Source of the DNA: an uncultured Actinomycetes bacterium
Lineage (GTDB): Bacteria > Actinomycetota > Coriobacteriia > Coriobacteriales > Atopobiaceae
DNA length: 64,000 nt
Assembly (NCBI GenBank): GCA_900314645.1
Contig: OMWB01000002.1
Location: forward strand, 62,001 to 126,000
Direction: 5' to 3'
The position numbers and the translations under genes are program-made. The notes below the pieces were generated by a model. The model searched no databases and was not told where the DNA came from. It was given only the letters and a program-made list of their open reading frames with translations. Below, one piece after another: positions 16,965-28,827 of this stretch. Numbering within the stretch: position 1 is the first letter of the stretch; each line of letters opens with the position of its first letter.

Positions 16965-17812
16965 CAGTTGCCCGTATAAACATGCGCAAGGTGGCGTCGC
17001 GCCACCTGTGCCAGCGCATAGACGCGAGCGACTGGCGTGGGGCCACGATCGCGTATCTGCCAGTTGGGGAAGAAGCGCGACACGTGCAGCGTGATGTCTT
17101 GATCGATGGAAGCGAGCCAGGCAGACAGCTCATCCATCTCGGCGTCGGTATCGTTGATGCCGGGGACCACGAGCGTGGTCACCTCAAGGTGACAGGTCGG
17201 CGTCTGGGCAAGCAGCTGGATGGTGTTCTGTACGCAGGCGAGGTTCCCGCCCAGCATCTCGTAGGTCTCTGCGGAAAAGGACTTGAGGTCGACATTCGCC
17301 GCGTCAATGAGCGGCGCGACCGCTTGCACCACCTCTTCAGACACGCATCCCGCTGATACCAGCACGTTGGACATACCCGCCTCGTGGACCAACATACCGC
17401 AGTCGCGCACAAACTCCCAGCTGACCAGCGGCTCGTTGTAGGTGTAGGCAACACCCACCATCCGCGGGTCCTCAAGCGCCAGGCGTTTTGCGAGCGCAAC
17501 CACGTCTTCGGGAGTTGCCTCACGCCAAGGCACATCGTCCTGGCCAGCCTGCGAGATGCTATGGTTCTGACACCAAGGACACCGCAAGTTGCAACCGTAA
17601 CTGCCCAGCGAGAGAACCTGCGAGCCCGGCTTCCACCGCGCAAGCGGCTTCTTCTCAACAGGATCGAGCGCGACGCTGGTAAGCCTTCCATAGTTGACGG
17701 GCCTAACCTCGCCCGCAACGTTCACCCGCGCACGGCAGGCCCCCGTCTTGCCTGGCACCAGCAAGCACTCGCGGGGGCACGTTGTGCAGCGCACTGCAGC
17801 CGCCTCGCTCAC
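16961..17812 (-). CDS. amrS: AmmeMemoRadiSam system radical SAM enzyme
   Basis: A 283-residue radical SAM protein. The [4Fe-4S] cluster motif Cys-x3-Cys-x2-Cys is in GCNLRCPWCQN near residue 74. An N-terminal RCTTCPREC and GACRARVN stretch is typical of the AmrS family. It starts with GTG at 17812, overlapping the stop of the Memo-AMMECR1 gene by four bases, so the two proteins are coupled in translation. The family is found across bacteria and archaea next to Memo and AMMECR1 homologues. The reaction of the trio is not established in what I know. Confidence 0.88.
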   Translation of the reverse strand: MSEAAAVRCTTCPRECLLVPGKTGACRARVNVAGEVRPVNYGRLTSVALDPVEKKPLARWKPGSQVLSLGSYGCNLRCPWCQNHSISQAGQDDVPWREATPEDVVALAKRLALEDPRMVGVAYTYNEPLVSWEFVRDCGMLVHEAGMSNVLVSAGCVSEEVVQAVAPLIDAANVDLKSFSAETYEMLGGNLACVQNTIQLLAQTPTCHLEVTTLVVPGINDTDAEMDELSAWLASIDQDITLHVSRFFPNWQIRDRGPTPVARVYALAQVARRHLAHVYTGNC

Positions 17813-19206
17813 AGATGTCGCACCACCTCAAAGCGCTCCAGCCGATAGTCATCAAAGTCCAAATCGATGTGGCCTTTCTGAGCGGCAATGCGCAGCTGCT
17901 CAGACACGGTGTCGACCCCATCAAGATCAGGCAGCAACAGACCCCGCCTTCCATCGCGACAGCTGACGATGACGCCATAGCGCGAAGGGTCAAGCTCGGC
18001 AGCCGTCGTGGGAACAGGAGTTGTCAGCACGTCCACGTCGTACACCAAATCTGGCAGCTCGGACGCGCGCACGGCGGAGAAGCGCGGGTCATGCGTGCCG
18101 GCGCTGATCGCGTTGGCGCAGATCTCCTCGGCGAGCGACTTCTTCACCGGCAGAATGGTCCCTATGCACCCACGAAGCTGCCCATCAATCTTCAGAGAGA
18201 CGAAGCATCCGGCGCGTGTCGTCAACAGCTCGCTAGGCACGTCTTTTGGCACGGTTATTCGCCGTCCCTCGCGAACGAACGCCTCCAACGAGGCACGTGC
18301 AAGGCTTACGTAGGCGTCTTCCCCTGCCCGCCTCCGCGCAAGGTCGTCCGATCTCCACGTCTCGTACTGCGGCAGCAGCTTGCGAGCCTCGTCGGCGCCC
18401 TCATCCCCCGTGGGCATGAAGGCCGCAATGCCATACCCCACGCCGAAGGGGCCCTCGTATGAGAGGAGCTCCGACTGGACGGCCGTTCCGTCGAGAGCGC
18501 CAGCCATAATCTGGAAGCTCTTCAGGCCGCATTCCGCCGCACGCTCTGCCAGCGACACATCCATGCAGAGCACGTCGAGCAGGTCACCCGAGGCGAAGTC
18601 GCGGGTAATGCGCTCGTCAAACTGCGGGCCCTCGGGAACATAGCCATACGGGCCATCAGCGACCAGCTTATGGGAGAGGTCGCCCGAGGCAACATACACC
18701 ACGCGTCTTCCCAGCGCCTGGGCAGCCTCCTGAATTGCCTTCCCCAGTCGGTAGTGCTCGGCTGCGGAGTACCCAGAGAGTCCAACGCGCACCAGCTCAA
18801 AGCCCGTGTAGTACTTCTGGATGAAGTGCAGCGGAATCATGGTCGCGTGGTCGAGCCGCGGGTCACGCTCGTAATCGGTTCCCGCCTCGATGCCCTCCCG
18901 GTCACAGATCGCACAGAGCTTGTCCACCAGCTTCGTGTCGTAGCGAGCCGAGTAGGCAGCGCGCGGAGCCCCGTACTGCGCGAAGCTCCCCCGCGCAGAG
19001 CTCCCCGGAGAAATCAGGAAGTAGTCGCGGTACAGCGTGGTGTGAGGCGACGAGACGACGATGGTCTCTGGCTTGAGCGCAGCAATTCGCCTGCCGACCT
19101 CCTCATAGGCGTCGACAGTTGCCTGGATGGTACGCTCACGCCCCTTTCCCACATCGGGAATGATGAGTGGTGGATGGGGTACGGCAAATGCACCGACAAT
19201 AGCCAT
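17809..19206 (-). CDS. AmmeMemoRadiSam proteins B and A fused (Memo-AMMECR1)
   Basis: A 465-residue fusion. Residues 1 to about 270 resemble Memo and the class III extradiol dioxygenase (LigB) fold. The opening is GAFAVPHPPLIIPDVGKG, and His-rich segments such as SPHTTLYRDYF and SGDLSHK follow. Residues from about 290 are an AMMECR1 domain with its hallmark LRGCIGTI and THDPRFSAV. In many genomes B and A are separate genes. The start at 19206 (GAGAGGAGC site) is preferred over the upstream in-frame codon at 19224. It is cotranscribed with amrS. Function is unknown, but all three parts of the system are present and intact. Confidence 0.87.
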   Translation of the reverse strand: MAIVGAFAVPHPPLIIPDVGKGRERTIQATVDAYEEVGRRIAALKPETIVVSSPHTTLYRDYFLISPGSSARGSFAQYGAPRAAYSARYDTKLVDKLCAICDREGIEAGTDYERDPRLDHATMIPLHFIQKYYTGFELVRVGLSGYSAAEHYRLGKAIQEAAQALGRRVVYVASGDLSHKLVADGPYGYVPEGPQFDERITRDFASGDLLDVLCMDVSLAERAAECGLKSFQIMAGALDGTAVQSELLSYEGPFGVGYGIAAFMPTGDEGADEARKLLPQYETWRSDDLARRRAGEDAYVSLARASLEAFVREGRRITVPKDVPSELLTTRAGCFVSLKIDGQLRGCIGTILPVKKSLAEEICANAISAGTHDPRFSAVRASELPDLVYDVDVLTTPVPTTAAELDPSRYGVIVSCRDGRRGLLLPDLDGVDTVSEQLRIAAQKGHIDLDFDDYRLERFEVVRHL

Positions 19207-19298
19207 GGCTGCTCCTCTCGACACGTTGAGTGTAATCCCTCAACACCAAGAAGCCGCACATGCACGATGTAATTTCGGTACCTGACTCCAGAGCAGCG

Positions 19299-20213
19299 TC
19301 AGCGACGAAGACGAGCGAGGATGGCGTCTCCTGCCTCGGAAATGATGATGGCGATGAAGATCATCGAGAATCCCAGCAGCATGCGCGAGGTTACCTGCTC
19401 ACCGTAGAGCGCGACGCTCGCCGCCACGCCAAAGGGCGCCTCAAGCGCCGAGATGACCGCGCCCTCCGCGGGGTCAACGTGCATCATGCCGTGGTTGATG
19501 GCCCAGAAGTCGAAGCAGGAACACACGAGCACCAGAAACGCCATGGCACCAACGTCGGAAAGCGTGGGCGTCGTGAGAACAAACCCCTGCTCAAACACCA
19601 CAGTGGTCAGCAGAGACGCAAGAGCCATGACGATGAACTCGAGCGTGGTGACCACGAGTGAGTCGGTTCCGCCTCCCCAGCGAGCAAGGCATGCGTACTG
19701 AACCGCATAGCACACGGCCCCGCCCAGTGTCAGCAGGTCTCCCAGGTTGAACCCTGACTCGCCGTCAACCGCGATGAGGCCAATGCCCAACACGCAGATG
19801 GCCCCCGCGGCCACATGCCGCGCCGTGGGCCGCTCGCCCACAACGAGCCACACGGCGAAGGGAACCATCACGCAGTAGCAGCCCGTAAAGAAGGAGTTCT
19901 TGCCTGGTGTGGTGAGGGACAGGCCCAGCGTTTGAACGGCGTACGCCGCAAAGTTGAGAAGTCCCAAGAGCAATCCAAGCTTGCGCGTCCTGCTGCTGCG
20001 AAGCGCGGTGCGCAGTGCCGGCCACGCCACCACAACTATGACGGCGGACGCGAGAACATAGCGAATCGCAAGCAGCCGAAACACCGGCAGCTTGGTAACG
20101 AGATCCTTCATGACAATGAAGGACAGTCCCCATGAGGCCGCGGCCACGAGAATGAGCAGTTTGTTGAAGCCAGGACGCTCGAGCAGCTTCCCATGCTGGA
20201 GCGAAGGTGCCAT
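19299..20213 (-). CDS. DMT superfamily transporter (EamA)
   Basis: A 304-residue membrane protein with about ten predicted helices in two EamA repeats. The first opens LLILVAAASWGLSFIVMKDL, and the second contains ALEAPFGVAASVALYGEQ, a typical EamA end-of-repeat signature. The family exports metabolites or amino acids. The ribosome site is weak (GGTGGTGA). It is followed on the same strand by the AmmeMemo genes, but the 92-bp gap does not prove an operon. The substrate cannot be told. Confidence 0.85.
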   Translation of the reverse strand: MAPSLQHGKLLERPGFNKLLILVAAASWGLSFIVMKDLVTKLPVFRLLAIRYVLASAVIVVVAWPALRTALRSSRTRKLGLLLGLLNFAAYAVQTLGLSLTTPGKNSFFTGCYCVMVPFAVWLVVGERPTARHVAAGAICVLGIGLIAVDGESGFNLGDLLTLGGAVCYAVQYACLARWGGGTDSLVVTTLEFIVMALASLLTTVVFEQGFVLTTPTLSDVGAMAFLVLVCSCFDFWAINHGMMHVDPAEGAVISALEAPFGVAASVALYGEQVTSRMLLGFSMIFIAIIISEAGDAILARLRR

Positions 20214-20326
20214 GCATCACCACCGATACGAGTTCGCTTATGGGCAGCAACAAACCATGCCGCAAATCAGGAGGGTGCTACGCAGACGTTAACCAAGTCT
20301 TTGCATACGCGGACATGCATGCAGGG

Positions 20327-20824
20327 TCAGGCAATCGCATGCTCAAAGATGGCTGCATAGGCCTCAAGCAGTCGATCCATGCCACAGGCTGCATTGGCGG
20401 GGCTGGTGGAGGGCAGCCGCGTAGCCGGGAGCCCACACTCTTGCTCGCACCCAAGCTTGCGATACAGCTGATGTGCCTTCGCACCCGTGCAGTACACCGC
20501 CTCAATTGGCGCGTGCCCCGTGATGAGGGAGAGCTTGTTGGGCTTCGCGTTGCGGATGCTCGTGTCAGAGGCGCCATCGATGTCGCATTCCGCAATCACG
20601 TCCCACAAGGCGATGCCGTGACGAAGGCAGAACGAACGCTTCTCGTCATTGGTTGCGGGCAGCTCCTCGTCCGCAAGCTGCGCGAGCACACGCCAGAAGC
20701 GGTTCTGAGGATGTCCGTAGTTGAACTGCCCCTCACGGGACTTGGGGCTGGGAAAGGACCCGAGCACCAGCACGCGGCTATGCTCGTCAAACGTTGGCGG
20801 TATGGAATGAACCAGATGCTCCAC
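20327..20824 (-). CDS. DNA-deoxyinosine glycosylase-like protein (uracil-DNA glycosylase superfamily)
   Basis: A 165-residue protein of the UDG superfamily, family-6 (HDG) type. It has the LVLGSFPSPKSRE motif near residue 20, NYGHPQNRFWRVL near 36, and a C-terminal STSPANA strand. Such enzymes remove deaminated bases, notably hypoxanthine, from DNA in base excision repair. GTG at 20824 is the start, with AAAGGGA upstream. It is divergent from the ATP-grasp gene with 99 bp between, which must hold both promoters. Confidence 0.8.
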   Translation of the reverse strand: MEHLVHSIPPTFDEHSRVLVLGSFPSPKSREGQFNYGHPQNRFWRVLAQLADEELPATNDEKRSFCLRHGIALWDVIAECDIDGASDTSIRNAKPNKLSLITGHAPIEAVYCTGAKAHQLYRKLGCEQECGLPATRLPSTSPANAACGMDRLLEAYAAIFEHAIA

Positions 20825-20923
20825 GTCAGGTCCCTTTCACTCTTATGTGCCGTTCGGTCGCACGCTGGTAATTCTACCCTCTGCGCTACCATGGAGGTGT
20901 TACCCAACCTAGGAAGGATTGCC

Positions 20924-22114
20924 ATGAACGTCGTCTTCGTCTCTCCGCAGTTCCCCGACACCTACTGGAACTGGTGCGACCGCCTGCGTAAGAACGGCGC
21001 CACCGTCCTTGGCATTGGCGACACGCCGTATGACGCGACGTCGCCAGAGCTGCGCGCCTCGCTTGACGAGTACTACTACGTCACGTCCCTCGAAGACTAC
21101 GACCAGATATTCCGTGCCGTGGCGTTCTTCTCGTGGAAGTACGGCAAGATTGACTGGCTCGAGTCTCAGAACGAGTATTGGCTCTCACAGGACGCTCGTC
21201 TGCGCGATGACTTCCACATCACCACGGGCGCCGGAGCTGCCCAGATGGCCCTCTGGCAGTCAAAGGCAGAGATGAAGCCACTGTATGCTGCGGCCGGTGT
21301 GCCCACGGCACGACAGGTGCTTCTCAGCGACCGCGAGACCGTTCTTGCCTTTGCTCAGGAGGTCGGCTACCCGCTCTTTGCCAAGCCTGAACGTGGCGTC
21401 GGTGCATGCGGTACCTTCAAGCTGGCAGACGAGACAGCGCTGGAAGACCTGCTTGCCCGTGACCTTGGCGAGACCTACGTGCTGGAGGAGTTCGTGACGG
21501 GCGACATCTGCTCCTACGAGGCCGTTATTGATGCCGAGGGTAACCCGCTGTTTGAGAACCAGTCAGAGTATCCCGAAGACATTGCCTCTACCGTAGAAGA
21601 CATGCTCGACGTCTGGTACTACACCTGCCCCTCCGTGGATCCCGCGCTCGCACGGCTGGCACGAGCCACAGTCAAGGCCTTCGGCATCACGAGCCGTTTT
21701 GTGCACATGGAGTTCTTCCGTCTGACGGCAGACAAGCCCGGTTTGGGCACTGCGGGCGACTATGTGGGCCTTGAGGTCAACGTGCGCGCTCCGGGCGGCT
21801 ATGACCCCGATATGGTCAACTTTGCCCACTCCTTTGACCTGTACCAGATCTGGGCCGATATGGTCACCACTGGCACGTCCACGCACGCGGCTGACGGCGA
21901 GACGTTCTATTGCGTCTACGCCTCGCAACGCGACTGCCACACGTACGCGCACTCGCATGAGGACATCATGGCTCAGTACGGCAGCGCCGTCTGCATGCAG
22001 GGCCGCATGGCCGACGCGCTCTCTGATGACTTGGGCAACACCTTCTACATGGTGCGCATGAAGAGCATCGATGATGGCAAACGCTTCGCCGCCTTCGTGC
22101 ACGAGCGCGCCTAG
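20924..22114 (+). CDS. ATP-grasp domain enzyme (carbamoyl-phosphate-synthase-like)
   Basis: A 396-residue ATP-grasp protein. After an N-terminal Rossmann-like part (VVFVSPQFPDTYWNWCDRL), the ATP-grasp core shows FAKPERGVGACGT (P-loop-like lid) near 156 and YVLEEFVTG near 185. The metal site is around LEVNVRAPGGYDPD near 283. It probably ligates a carboxylate to an amine or thiol using ATP; the substrate is unknown. The long open frame to 20207 is not used: AGGAAGG lies just before the ATG at 20924 and protein similarity begins there. A strong terminator follows. Confidence 0.85.
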   Translation: MNVVFVSPQFPDTYWNWCDRLRKNGATVLGIGDTPYDATSPELRASLDEYYYVTSLEDYDQIFRAVAFFSWKYGKIDWLESQNEYWLSQDARLRDDFHITTGAGAAQMALWQSKAEMKPLYAAAGVPTARQVLLSDRETVLAFAQEVGYPLFAKPERGVGACGTFKLADETALEDLLARDLGETYVLEEFVTGDICSYEAVIDAEGNPLFENQSEYPEDIASTVEDMLDVWYYTCPSVDPALARLARATVKAFGITSRFVHMEFFRLTADKPGLGTAGDYVGLEVNVRAPGGYDPDMVNFAHSFDLYQIWADMVTTGTSTHAADGETFYCVYASQRDCHTYAHSHEDIMAQYGSAVCMQGRMADALSDDLGNTFYMVRMKSIDDGKRFAAFVHERA

Positions 22115-22133
22115 CATCCAAGCGCATCAGAGA

Positions 22134-22180
22134 GGACGGGCCCCTTGGTACACGCTGCACCAATGGGGCCCGTCCCTTTT
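22134..22180 (+). terminator. Intrinsic terminator after the ATP-grasp gene
   Basis: A long stem, GGACGGGCCCC-TTGGT with ACCAA-T-GGGGCCCGTCC, is followed by CTTTT. It also lies at the 3' end of the convergent gene. Confidence 0.85.
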
Positions 22181-22195
22181 CAGTGCTCAAACACG

Positions 22196-23347
22196 CTATG
22201 CGTACGGCTTCGTCGCGTCATACTCACCGTACTCGCAGCCCACGTGGGCCACGTCAAGGTCATCGACGAGCTGCCACTCAAAGCCATCGCGCTCAAAGAG
22301 CTGTACGCGCCCTTGTCCGGTGCCGCCGTTCCAGAGGCGCGTATGCCGGGCCTGCCCGTCGGGCGCCTCGTAGCGGATGAGCAGCATCTCGTCCTTGGGA
22401 CAGGTGATGTCCGTGACGAGACGCGCCGTGAACGTCTCTTGCTCGACGTGCCACACGATATGCGTATCCGTCTCATGGCACGCAAAGTGCGTCTGACTTC
22501 CCGTCCAAAGCTTTGAGAAGTTGAACTCGTAAGGTTCCCCTCGGTAGACCAGCTCGCCCAGCAGCTTTCGATCAAGCGCCAAGTGGCCGATCTTGGGCCT
22601 TCCGCCGCCAATCTCAAGGGCAGTATCTGGCAGGCGCTCCCCTGTCAGGCGGCTTGTCACGTCGCAGCTGGCCAGCCACACCCACGAGGTGGTGAAGTCG
22701 CTGCCCCAGTTCTTGTCGGCATAGCCATAGCAGGTCTCGGGGTCCACCACGTAGCGCTCGCCGTCGAGAAACACCTCGCCTGTGTAGGCGCACTTGATAC
22801 CCTCGGCATGCCAGAACATCTGGAAGGCATCAGTCGCTCGGATAGGCTCGCTTGCCCCATAACCCACGTTGAACGCAATCTGCTTATCAACATGCAGGTC
22901 AAAGGCTATGTCTCCAGCGTCGCTCATCCACTCGGGATGGGACGCGGCCTCTTGCTCGCTCACCTGCACACGGCCCACGAGGTCCGTCTCGCAGCATACG
23001 CAGTCATCGGCGGCGACCCAGAAAGGTACGCCTCGTCCCAGCTCGACCTCATCCCAGCCGAAGAAGCGATGAAGCTGCTTGGCCTGAGCACCCCACGTCC
23101 CCGCCTTCACCATGAGATAAGACGGCTTGCGACCGTCACGCGAGCCGTCAGGCGCCATGCCAAAGCGGGGCTCGGGTCCTCCCAGCTCAGGGTTGACGAG
23201 GAAGAACTCGATGAAGAAGGCGCGCTCCTCGCCCGTCGTTGCGTGATGGGCCGTAAACGAATGCCACCACCAGTCATAACCCTGCTGAGCAAGATTGCCC
23301 GTCAGCATGAATGCGTCGCGAGAGATGTCATGGGTATTCGAGGACAT
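22196..23347 (-). CDS. Tocopherol-cyclase-like / CrtC-like lipocalin-fold protein
   Basis: A 383-residue protein similar to the tocopherol cyclase family, a two-lobed lipocalin-like fold also found in CrtC-type hydratases. Recognised segments are GYDWWWHSFTA near 25, AFFIEFFLVNP near 44, and CYGYADKNWGSDF near 209. Bacterial members outside phototrophs have no established role. The start at 23347 follows AAGGAAGG. It comes last in a run with two 6-phospho-beta-glucosidase genes, 102 bp after the second, which hints at a link with glycoside breakdown, possibly of a plant aglycone. That link is inference. Confidence 0.7.
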   Translation of the reverse strand: MSSNTHDISRDAFMLTGNLAQQGYDWWWHSFTAHHATTGEERAFFIEFFLVNPELGGPEPRFGMAPDGSRDGRKPSYLMVKAGTWGAQAKQLHRFFGWDEVELGRGVPFWVAADDCVCCETDLVGRVQVSEQEAASHPEWMSDAGDIAFDLHVDKQIAFNVGYGASEPIRATDAFQMFWHAEGIKCAYTGEVFLDGERYVVDPETCYGYADKNWGSDFTTSWVWLASCDVTSRLTGERLPDTALEIGGGRPKIGHLALDRKLLGELVYRGEPYEFNFSKLWTGSQTHFACHETDTHIVWHVEQETFTARLVTDITCPKDEMLLIRYEAPDGQARHTRLWNGGTGQGRVQLFERDGFEWQLVDDLDVAHVGCEYGEYDATKPYA

Positions 23348-23449
23348 GGGAAGACCTTCCTTCGACAAAAGCGCTGTTGGAACAGATATACCCGTTCCGC
23401 GGCTCGCCCCTGCACAACGAAGGTCTGTCCTTCGCTGTGCACATATGCC

Positions 23450-26450
<3,001 letters not shown>

Positions 26451-26477
26451 CTACAGGCTCCATGATGCGAGGTCATA

Positions 26478-26530
26478 TGGCCTTTTGGAGGCACATATCG
26501 GCAGTCGTGTGGGCCACGTCGATGATGGTG
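26478..26530 (-). other. Conserved block upstream of GH1 gene 2 (probable duplicated gene end)
   Basis: On the minus strand a stretch containing ACGACTGCCGATATG is shared with 31246-31300, upstream of GH1 gene 3. Differences fall like codon changes, and both copies end in an in-frame stop. It looks like the tail of a lost gene that was duplicated with the glucosidase. Confidence 0.5.
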
Positions 26531-26550
26531 CGCTGGCGACAATCGGAGTC

Positions 26551-26650
26551 GATGTACGTCCAAAGCGCCATTACGAGACGAAAAACGGCTCGTAATGGCG
26601 CTTTGGACGTACACTAGCGTGCTAATGGCACTTTGAACGTACGGTCACTC
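26551..26650. repeat. 30-bp-lattice repeat element R1 (1 forward, loop, 2 inverted units)
   Basis: It consists of a forward 30-mer (26551-26580), a 10-bp loop and two inverted 30-mers (26591-26620, 26621-26650). The core is ACGTCCAAAGCGCCATTA. Bases 26553-26577 and 26589-26613 are exact reverse complements (25 bp). The same layout is seen at 32761 and 34199. Confidence 0.85.
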
Positions 26651-26683
26651 CGTGGGACCAGAGGGTCCGACCTTGTAGTCCCG

Positions 26684-27457
26684 CTAGATGGCCGTCCAGC
26701 CACCGTCGATGCACAGGAGCTGGCCCGTGGTGTAAGACGAAGCATCAGAGGCGAAGTAGATGACCGCACCGTTGAGCTCGCCCTCGCGGCCAGCACGACC
26801 CATGGGGCAGTACGTCTGCGCGATGGGATCAAAGCCGCCGCTCTCCATGACAGCGCCGGTCATCTCGGAGTTGAAGTAGGCCGGTCCGATGGCGTTGACG
26901 GTGATGCCCTTCTGGGCCCACTCGACAGCCAGGCTCTTGGTGAGCATCTTCACGCCGCCCTTCGCAGCGGTGTAGGCAGTGACAGGCCAAGCAATGCCGG
27001 GCATGACGACCTCAGAATGCAGCGACCCAAGGTTGATGATCTTGCCGTAGCCCTGCTCGATCATGACCTTGCCAACCTCGCGAGCCACATAGAACACCGC
27101 ATCGAGGTTGGTGGAGAGGACACGGCGCCAAGTAGCGTCATCCATCTCGGCTGCCGGGGTTGCGTCGCCCACGCCAGCGTTGTTGACCAGGATGTCGATG
27201 CGGCCATACACCGCTTTGACGGCAGCAACCATGTTTGCAATCTGAGCAGTATCGGTGACATCACAGCGGGTAGCAAAGCAGCGCACGCCCAGCTGCTCGA
27301 TCTCAGCCTTGACGGCCTCGAGGCGGTCAAGGCGACGAGCGCAAATGGCAATGTCAGCGCCCTGACCTGCCAGTGCCTTAGCAAACTGCACGCCCAAGCC
27401 AGAAGAGGCGCCCGTAATAAGTGCAATCTTGCCAGTAAGGTCGAACAAATCGGACAT
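26684..27457 (-). CDS. SDR family oxidoreductase (gluconate 5-dehydrogenase-like)
   Basis: A 257-residue classical short-chain dehydrogenase. It has the NAD(P) motif TGASSGLG near 14, NNAGV near 92, and a catalytic Ser followed by Tyr-x-x-x-Lys (AYTAAKGG) near 158. The terminal GQLLCIDGGWTA is typical of sugar-acid and polyol dehydrogenases such as gluconate 5-dehydrogenase and KduD. The ATG at 27457 follows AAGGGAGT and is better than the TTG two codons upstream. It may feed sugar acids into the same glycoside route as the GH1 genes; the exact substrate is unknown. Confidence 0.85.
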   Translation of the reverse strand: MSDLFDLTGKIALITGASSGLGVQFAKALAGQGADIAICARRLDRLEAVKAEIEQLGVRCFATRCDVTDTAQIANMVAAVKAVYGRIDILVNNAGVGDATPAAEMDDATWRRVLSTNLDAVFYVAREVGKVMIEQGYGKIINLGSLHSEVVMPGIAWPVTAYTAAKGGVKMLTKSLAVEWAQKGITVNAIGPAYFNSEMTGAVMESGGFDPIAQTYCPMGRAGREGELNGAVIYFASDASSYTTGQLLCIDGGWTAI

Positions 27458-27530
27458 ACCCAACTCCCTTCAAAGCGGTTGACGGTGCTTTCAGCCTAGC
27501 ATGCCTCCATCTACTTGTATTGCCTTATGT

Positions 27531-27543
27531 CGTATTAATAACG
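27531..27543. promoter_or_regulatory. Possible operator upstream of the SDR gene
   Basis: The near-palindrome CGTATTAATAACG lies about 75 bp upstream of the SDR start and is AT-rich against a GC-rich background. It could bind a repressor or hold a promoter; nothing else supports this. The rest of 27458-27684 shows no gene. Confidence 0.25.
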
Positions 27544-27684
27544 AAGTGTTTGCATCAAAGGTGGTGAGCAACAAAGGCGTGGACAAGCGATGCATTGGCA
27601 TGAGCACTAAACCCTCCGTTCTCCGCAGCGTTTTATGGGTATCCTTAAGGTGGACGCGCAACCGTCGCAGCAAGGAGGCCGAAC

Positions 27685-28689
27685 ATGGGCAGAGGCGGAA
27701 GCAGCGGTGGAGGCCGCAGTGCTGGCAGCACGCGCAGCTCATTCAGCACCAGCAGCCGCAGCTCAAGCAGCAGCAGTCGGGCGAGCTTCTCGTCCGGGCG
27801 GAGCCGTGGATACAGCAGCTCGTCATCTTCAAGCACCTCACGGAGCAGCAGCTCCCGCAGCTCATCGGGCCCTTCGCGAGTGGCACCACCATACGGTGGC
27901 CCGCGGCGCACGGGCGGCATGTGGGGCATCCCCATGTTTGGCTTTAGGCCGCGTGCCAGGTACTACGGAACCAGCTACTACGGCGGCGGATACGGTGGTG
28001 GCTACAACGACGGCTATTACGGCACTCCCTCTCGGCGGGGAGGCTGCGGCTGTCTCTCTGGCACTGTCGTACTGGTGCTGGCGCTGCTTCTGTTTGTGGT
28101 TGCCGTTCCGGCCGCTTGCATGCGCTTCACGGCGGGAAGCTCCCACACGCAGACGACACAGAACACCTCGGGAGTTGTCTTTAACCTCAACAACGAGAAC
28201 AGCAGCAACACCGGCGCGGCACGTCAAAAGCTCGCCGCTGCGGACTGCATTGAGTCCTCGGAGTGGATCGACGACCAAGCAAACTGGCTCGAGAACCAGA
28301 ACGCCGTCATCTCAAAGATGCGCAGCTTCTACGAGATGACCGGCGTGCAGCCCTACCTCATCATCGCGGACCAGGTCAACGGCAAGAAAGACTACACCGA
28401 GGCGGACGTCGAGCGCTATCTGCGCAACCGCTACGACGAGCTCTTTGCGGACGATGGGCACCTCATCCTGTTCTTCTGCGAGGCATACGAGAACGAGTAC
28501 GATCCCTACCTGTTGATAGGCTCGAAGGCCGCCACGGTGATTGACACGGACGGCGAGAACATCATCTACGAGGCCATCGATCGCTGGTACACCGATAGCA
28601 GCCTGGATGACGACGCCTACTTTGCCCGCATCTTCCTGGCGAGCGGCGACGCCATCATGAATGGCACCGACTTCTCCGAGTTTGGCTAA
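27685..28689 (+). CDS. Ser-rich single-pass membrane protein with a possible TPM-like domain
   Basis: A 334-residue protein. Residues 1-65 are almost only Ser, Arg and Gly. Residues 70-115 form a Gly/Tyr-rich linker. A transmembrane helix (TVVLVLALLLFVVAVPAA) lies near 125-143, and the rest is a soluble domain of about 150 residues. This contains YLIIADQVNGKKDYTEADVE and LILFFCEAYENEYDPYLLIGS, loosely like TPM/YgcG phosphatase-fold domains. The start has AAGGAGG upstream. Function is unknown. The low-complexity N terminus would be cytoplasmic or a cell-surface tether depending on topology, which cannot be settled from the sequence. Confidence 0.7.
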   Translation: MGRGGSSGGGRSAGSTRSSFSTSSRSSSSSSRASFSSGRSRGYSSSSSSSTSRSSSSRSSSGPSRVAPPYGGPRRTGGMWGIPMFGFRPRARYYGTSYYGGGYGGGYNDGYYGTPSRRGGCGCLSGTVVLVLALLLFVVAVPAACMRFTAGSSHTQTTQNTSGVVFNLNNENSSNTGAARQKLAAADCIESSEWIDDQANWLENQNAVISKMRSFYEMTGVQPYLIIADQVNGKKDYTEADVERYLRNRYDELFADDGHLILFFCEAYENEYDPYLLIGSKAATVIDTDGENIIYEAIDRWYTDSSLDDDAYFARIFLASGDAIMNGTDFSEFG

Positions 28690-28696
28690 CCTCTTC

Positions 28697-28760
28697 GGTG
28701 CGTCCTGAGGGTGGCCCCCTAGGCGCACTCAGTGCGCTTAGGGGGGTCAACGTCGGACGT
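28697..28760. repeat. Degenerate palindrome of the GGGGGTAGCCCCC family
   Basis: It begins GGTGCGTCCTGAGGGTGGCC, and the right arm starts GTGCGCTTAGGGG but then diverges. It follows the Ser-rich gene stop by a few bases, as the other copies do. Confidence 0.65.
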
Positions 28761-28827
28761 GACCCAAACCAGCAAGAAGTGTTGGTATCCTTGTCCCGAA
28801 CAAGGCCGACAAAGGATTGGAGTCACC

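Noticed and set aside
20207..20923. N-terminal extension of the ATP-grasp gene
   Set aside because: It runs over a glycosylase gene on the other strand, has no family similarity, and a good ribosome site precedes 20924.
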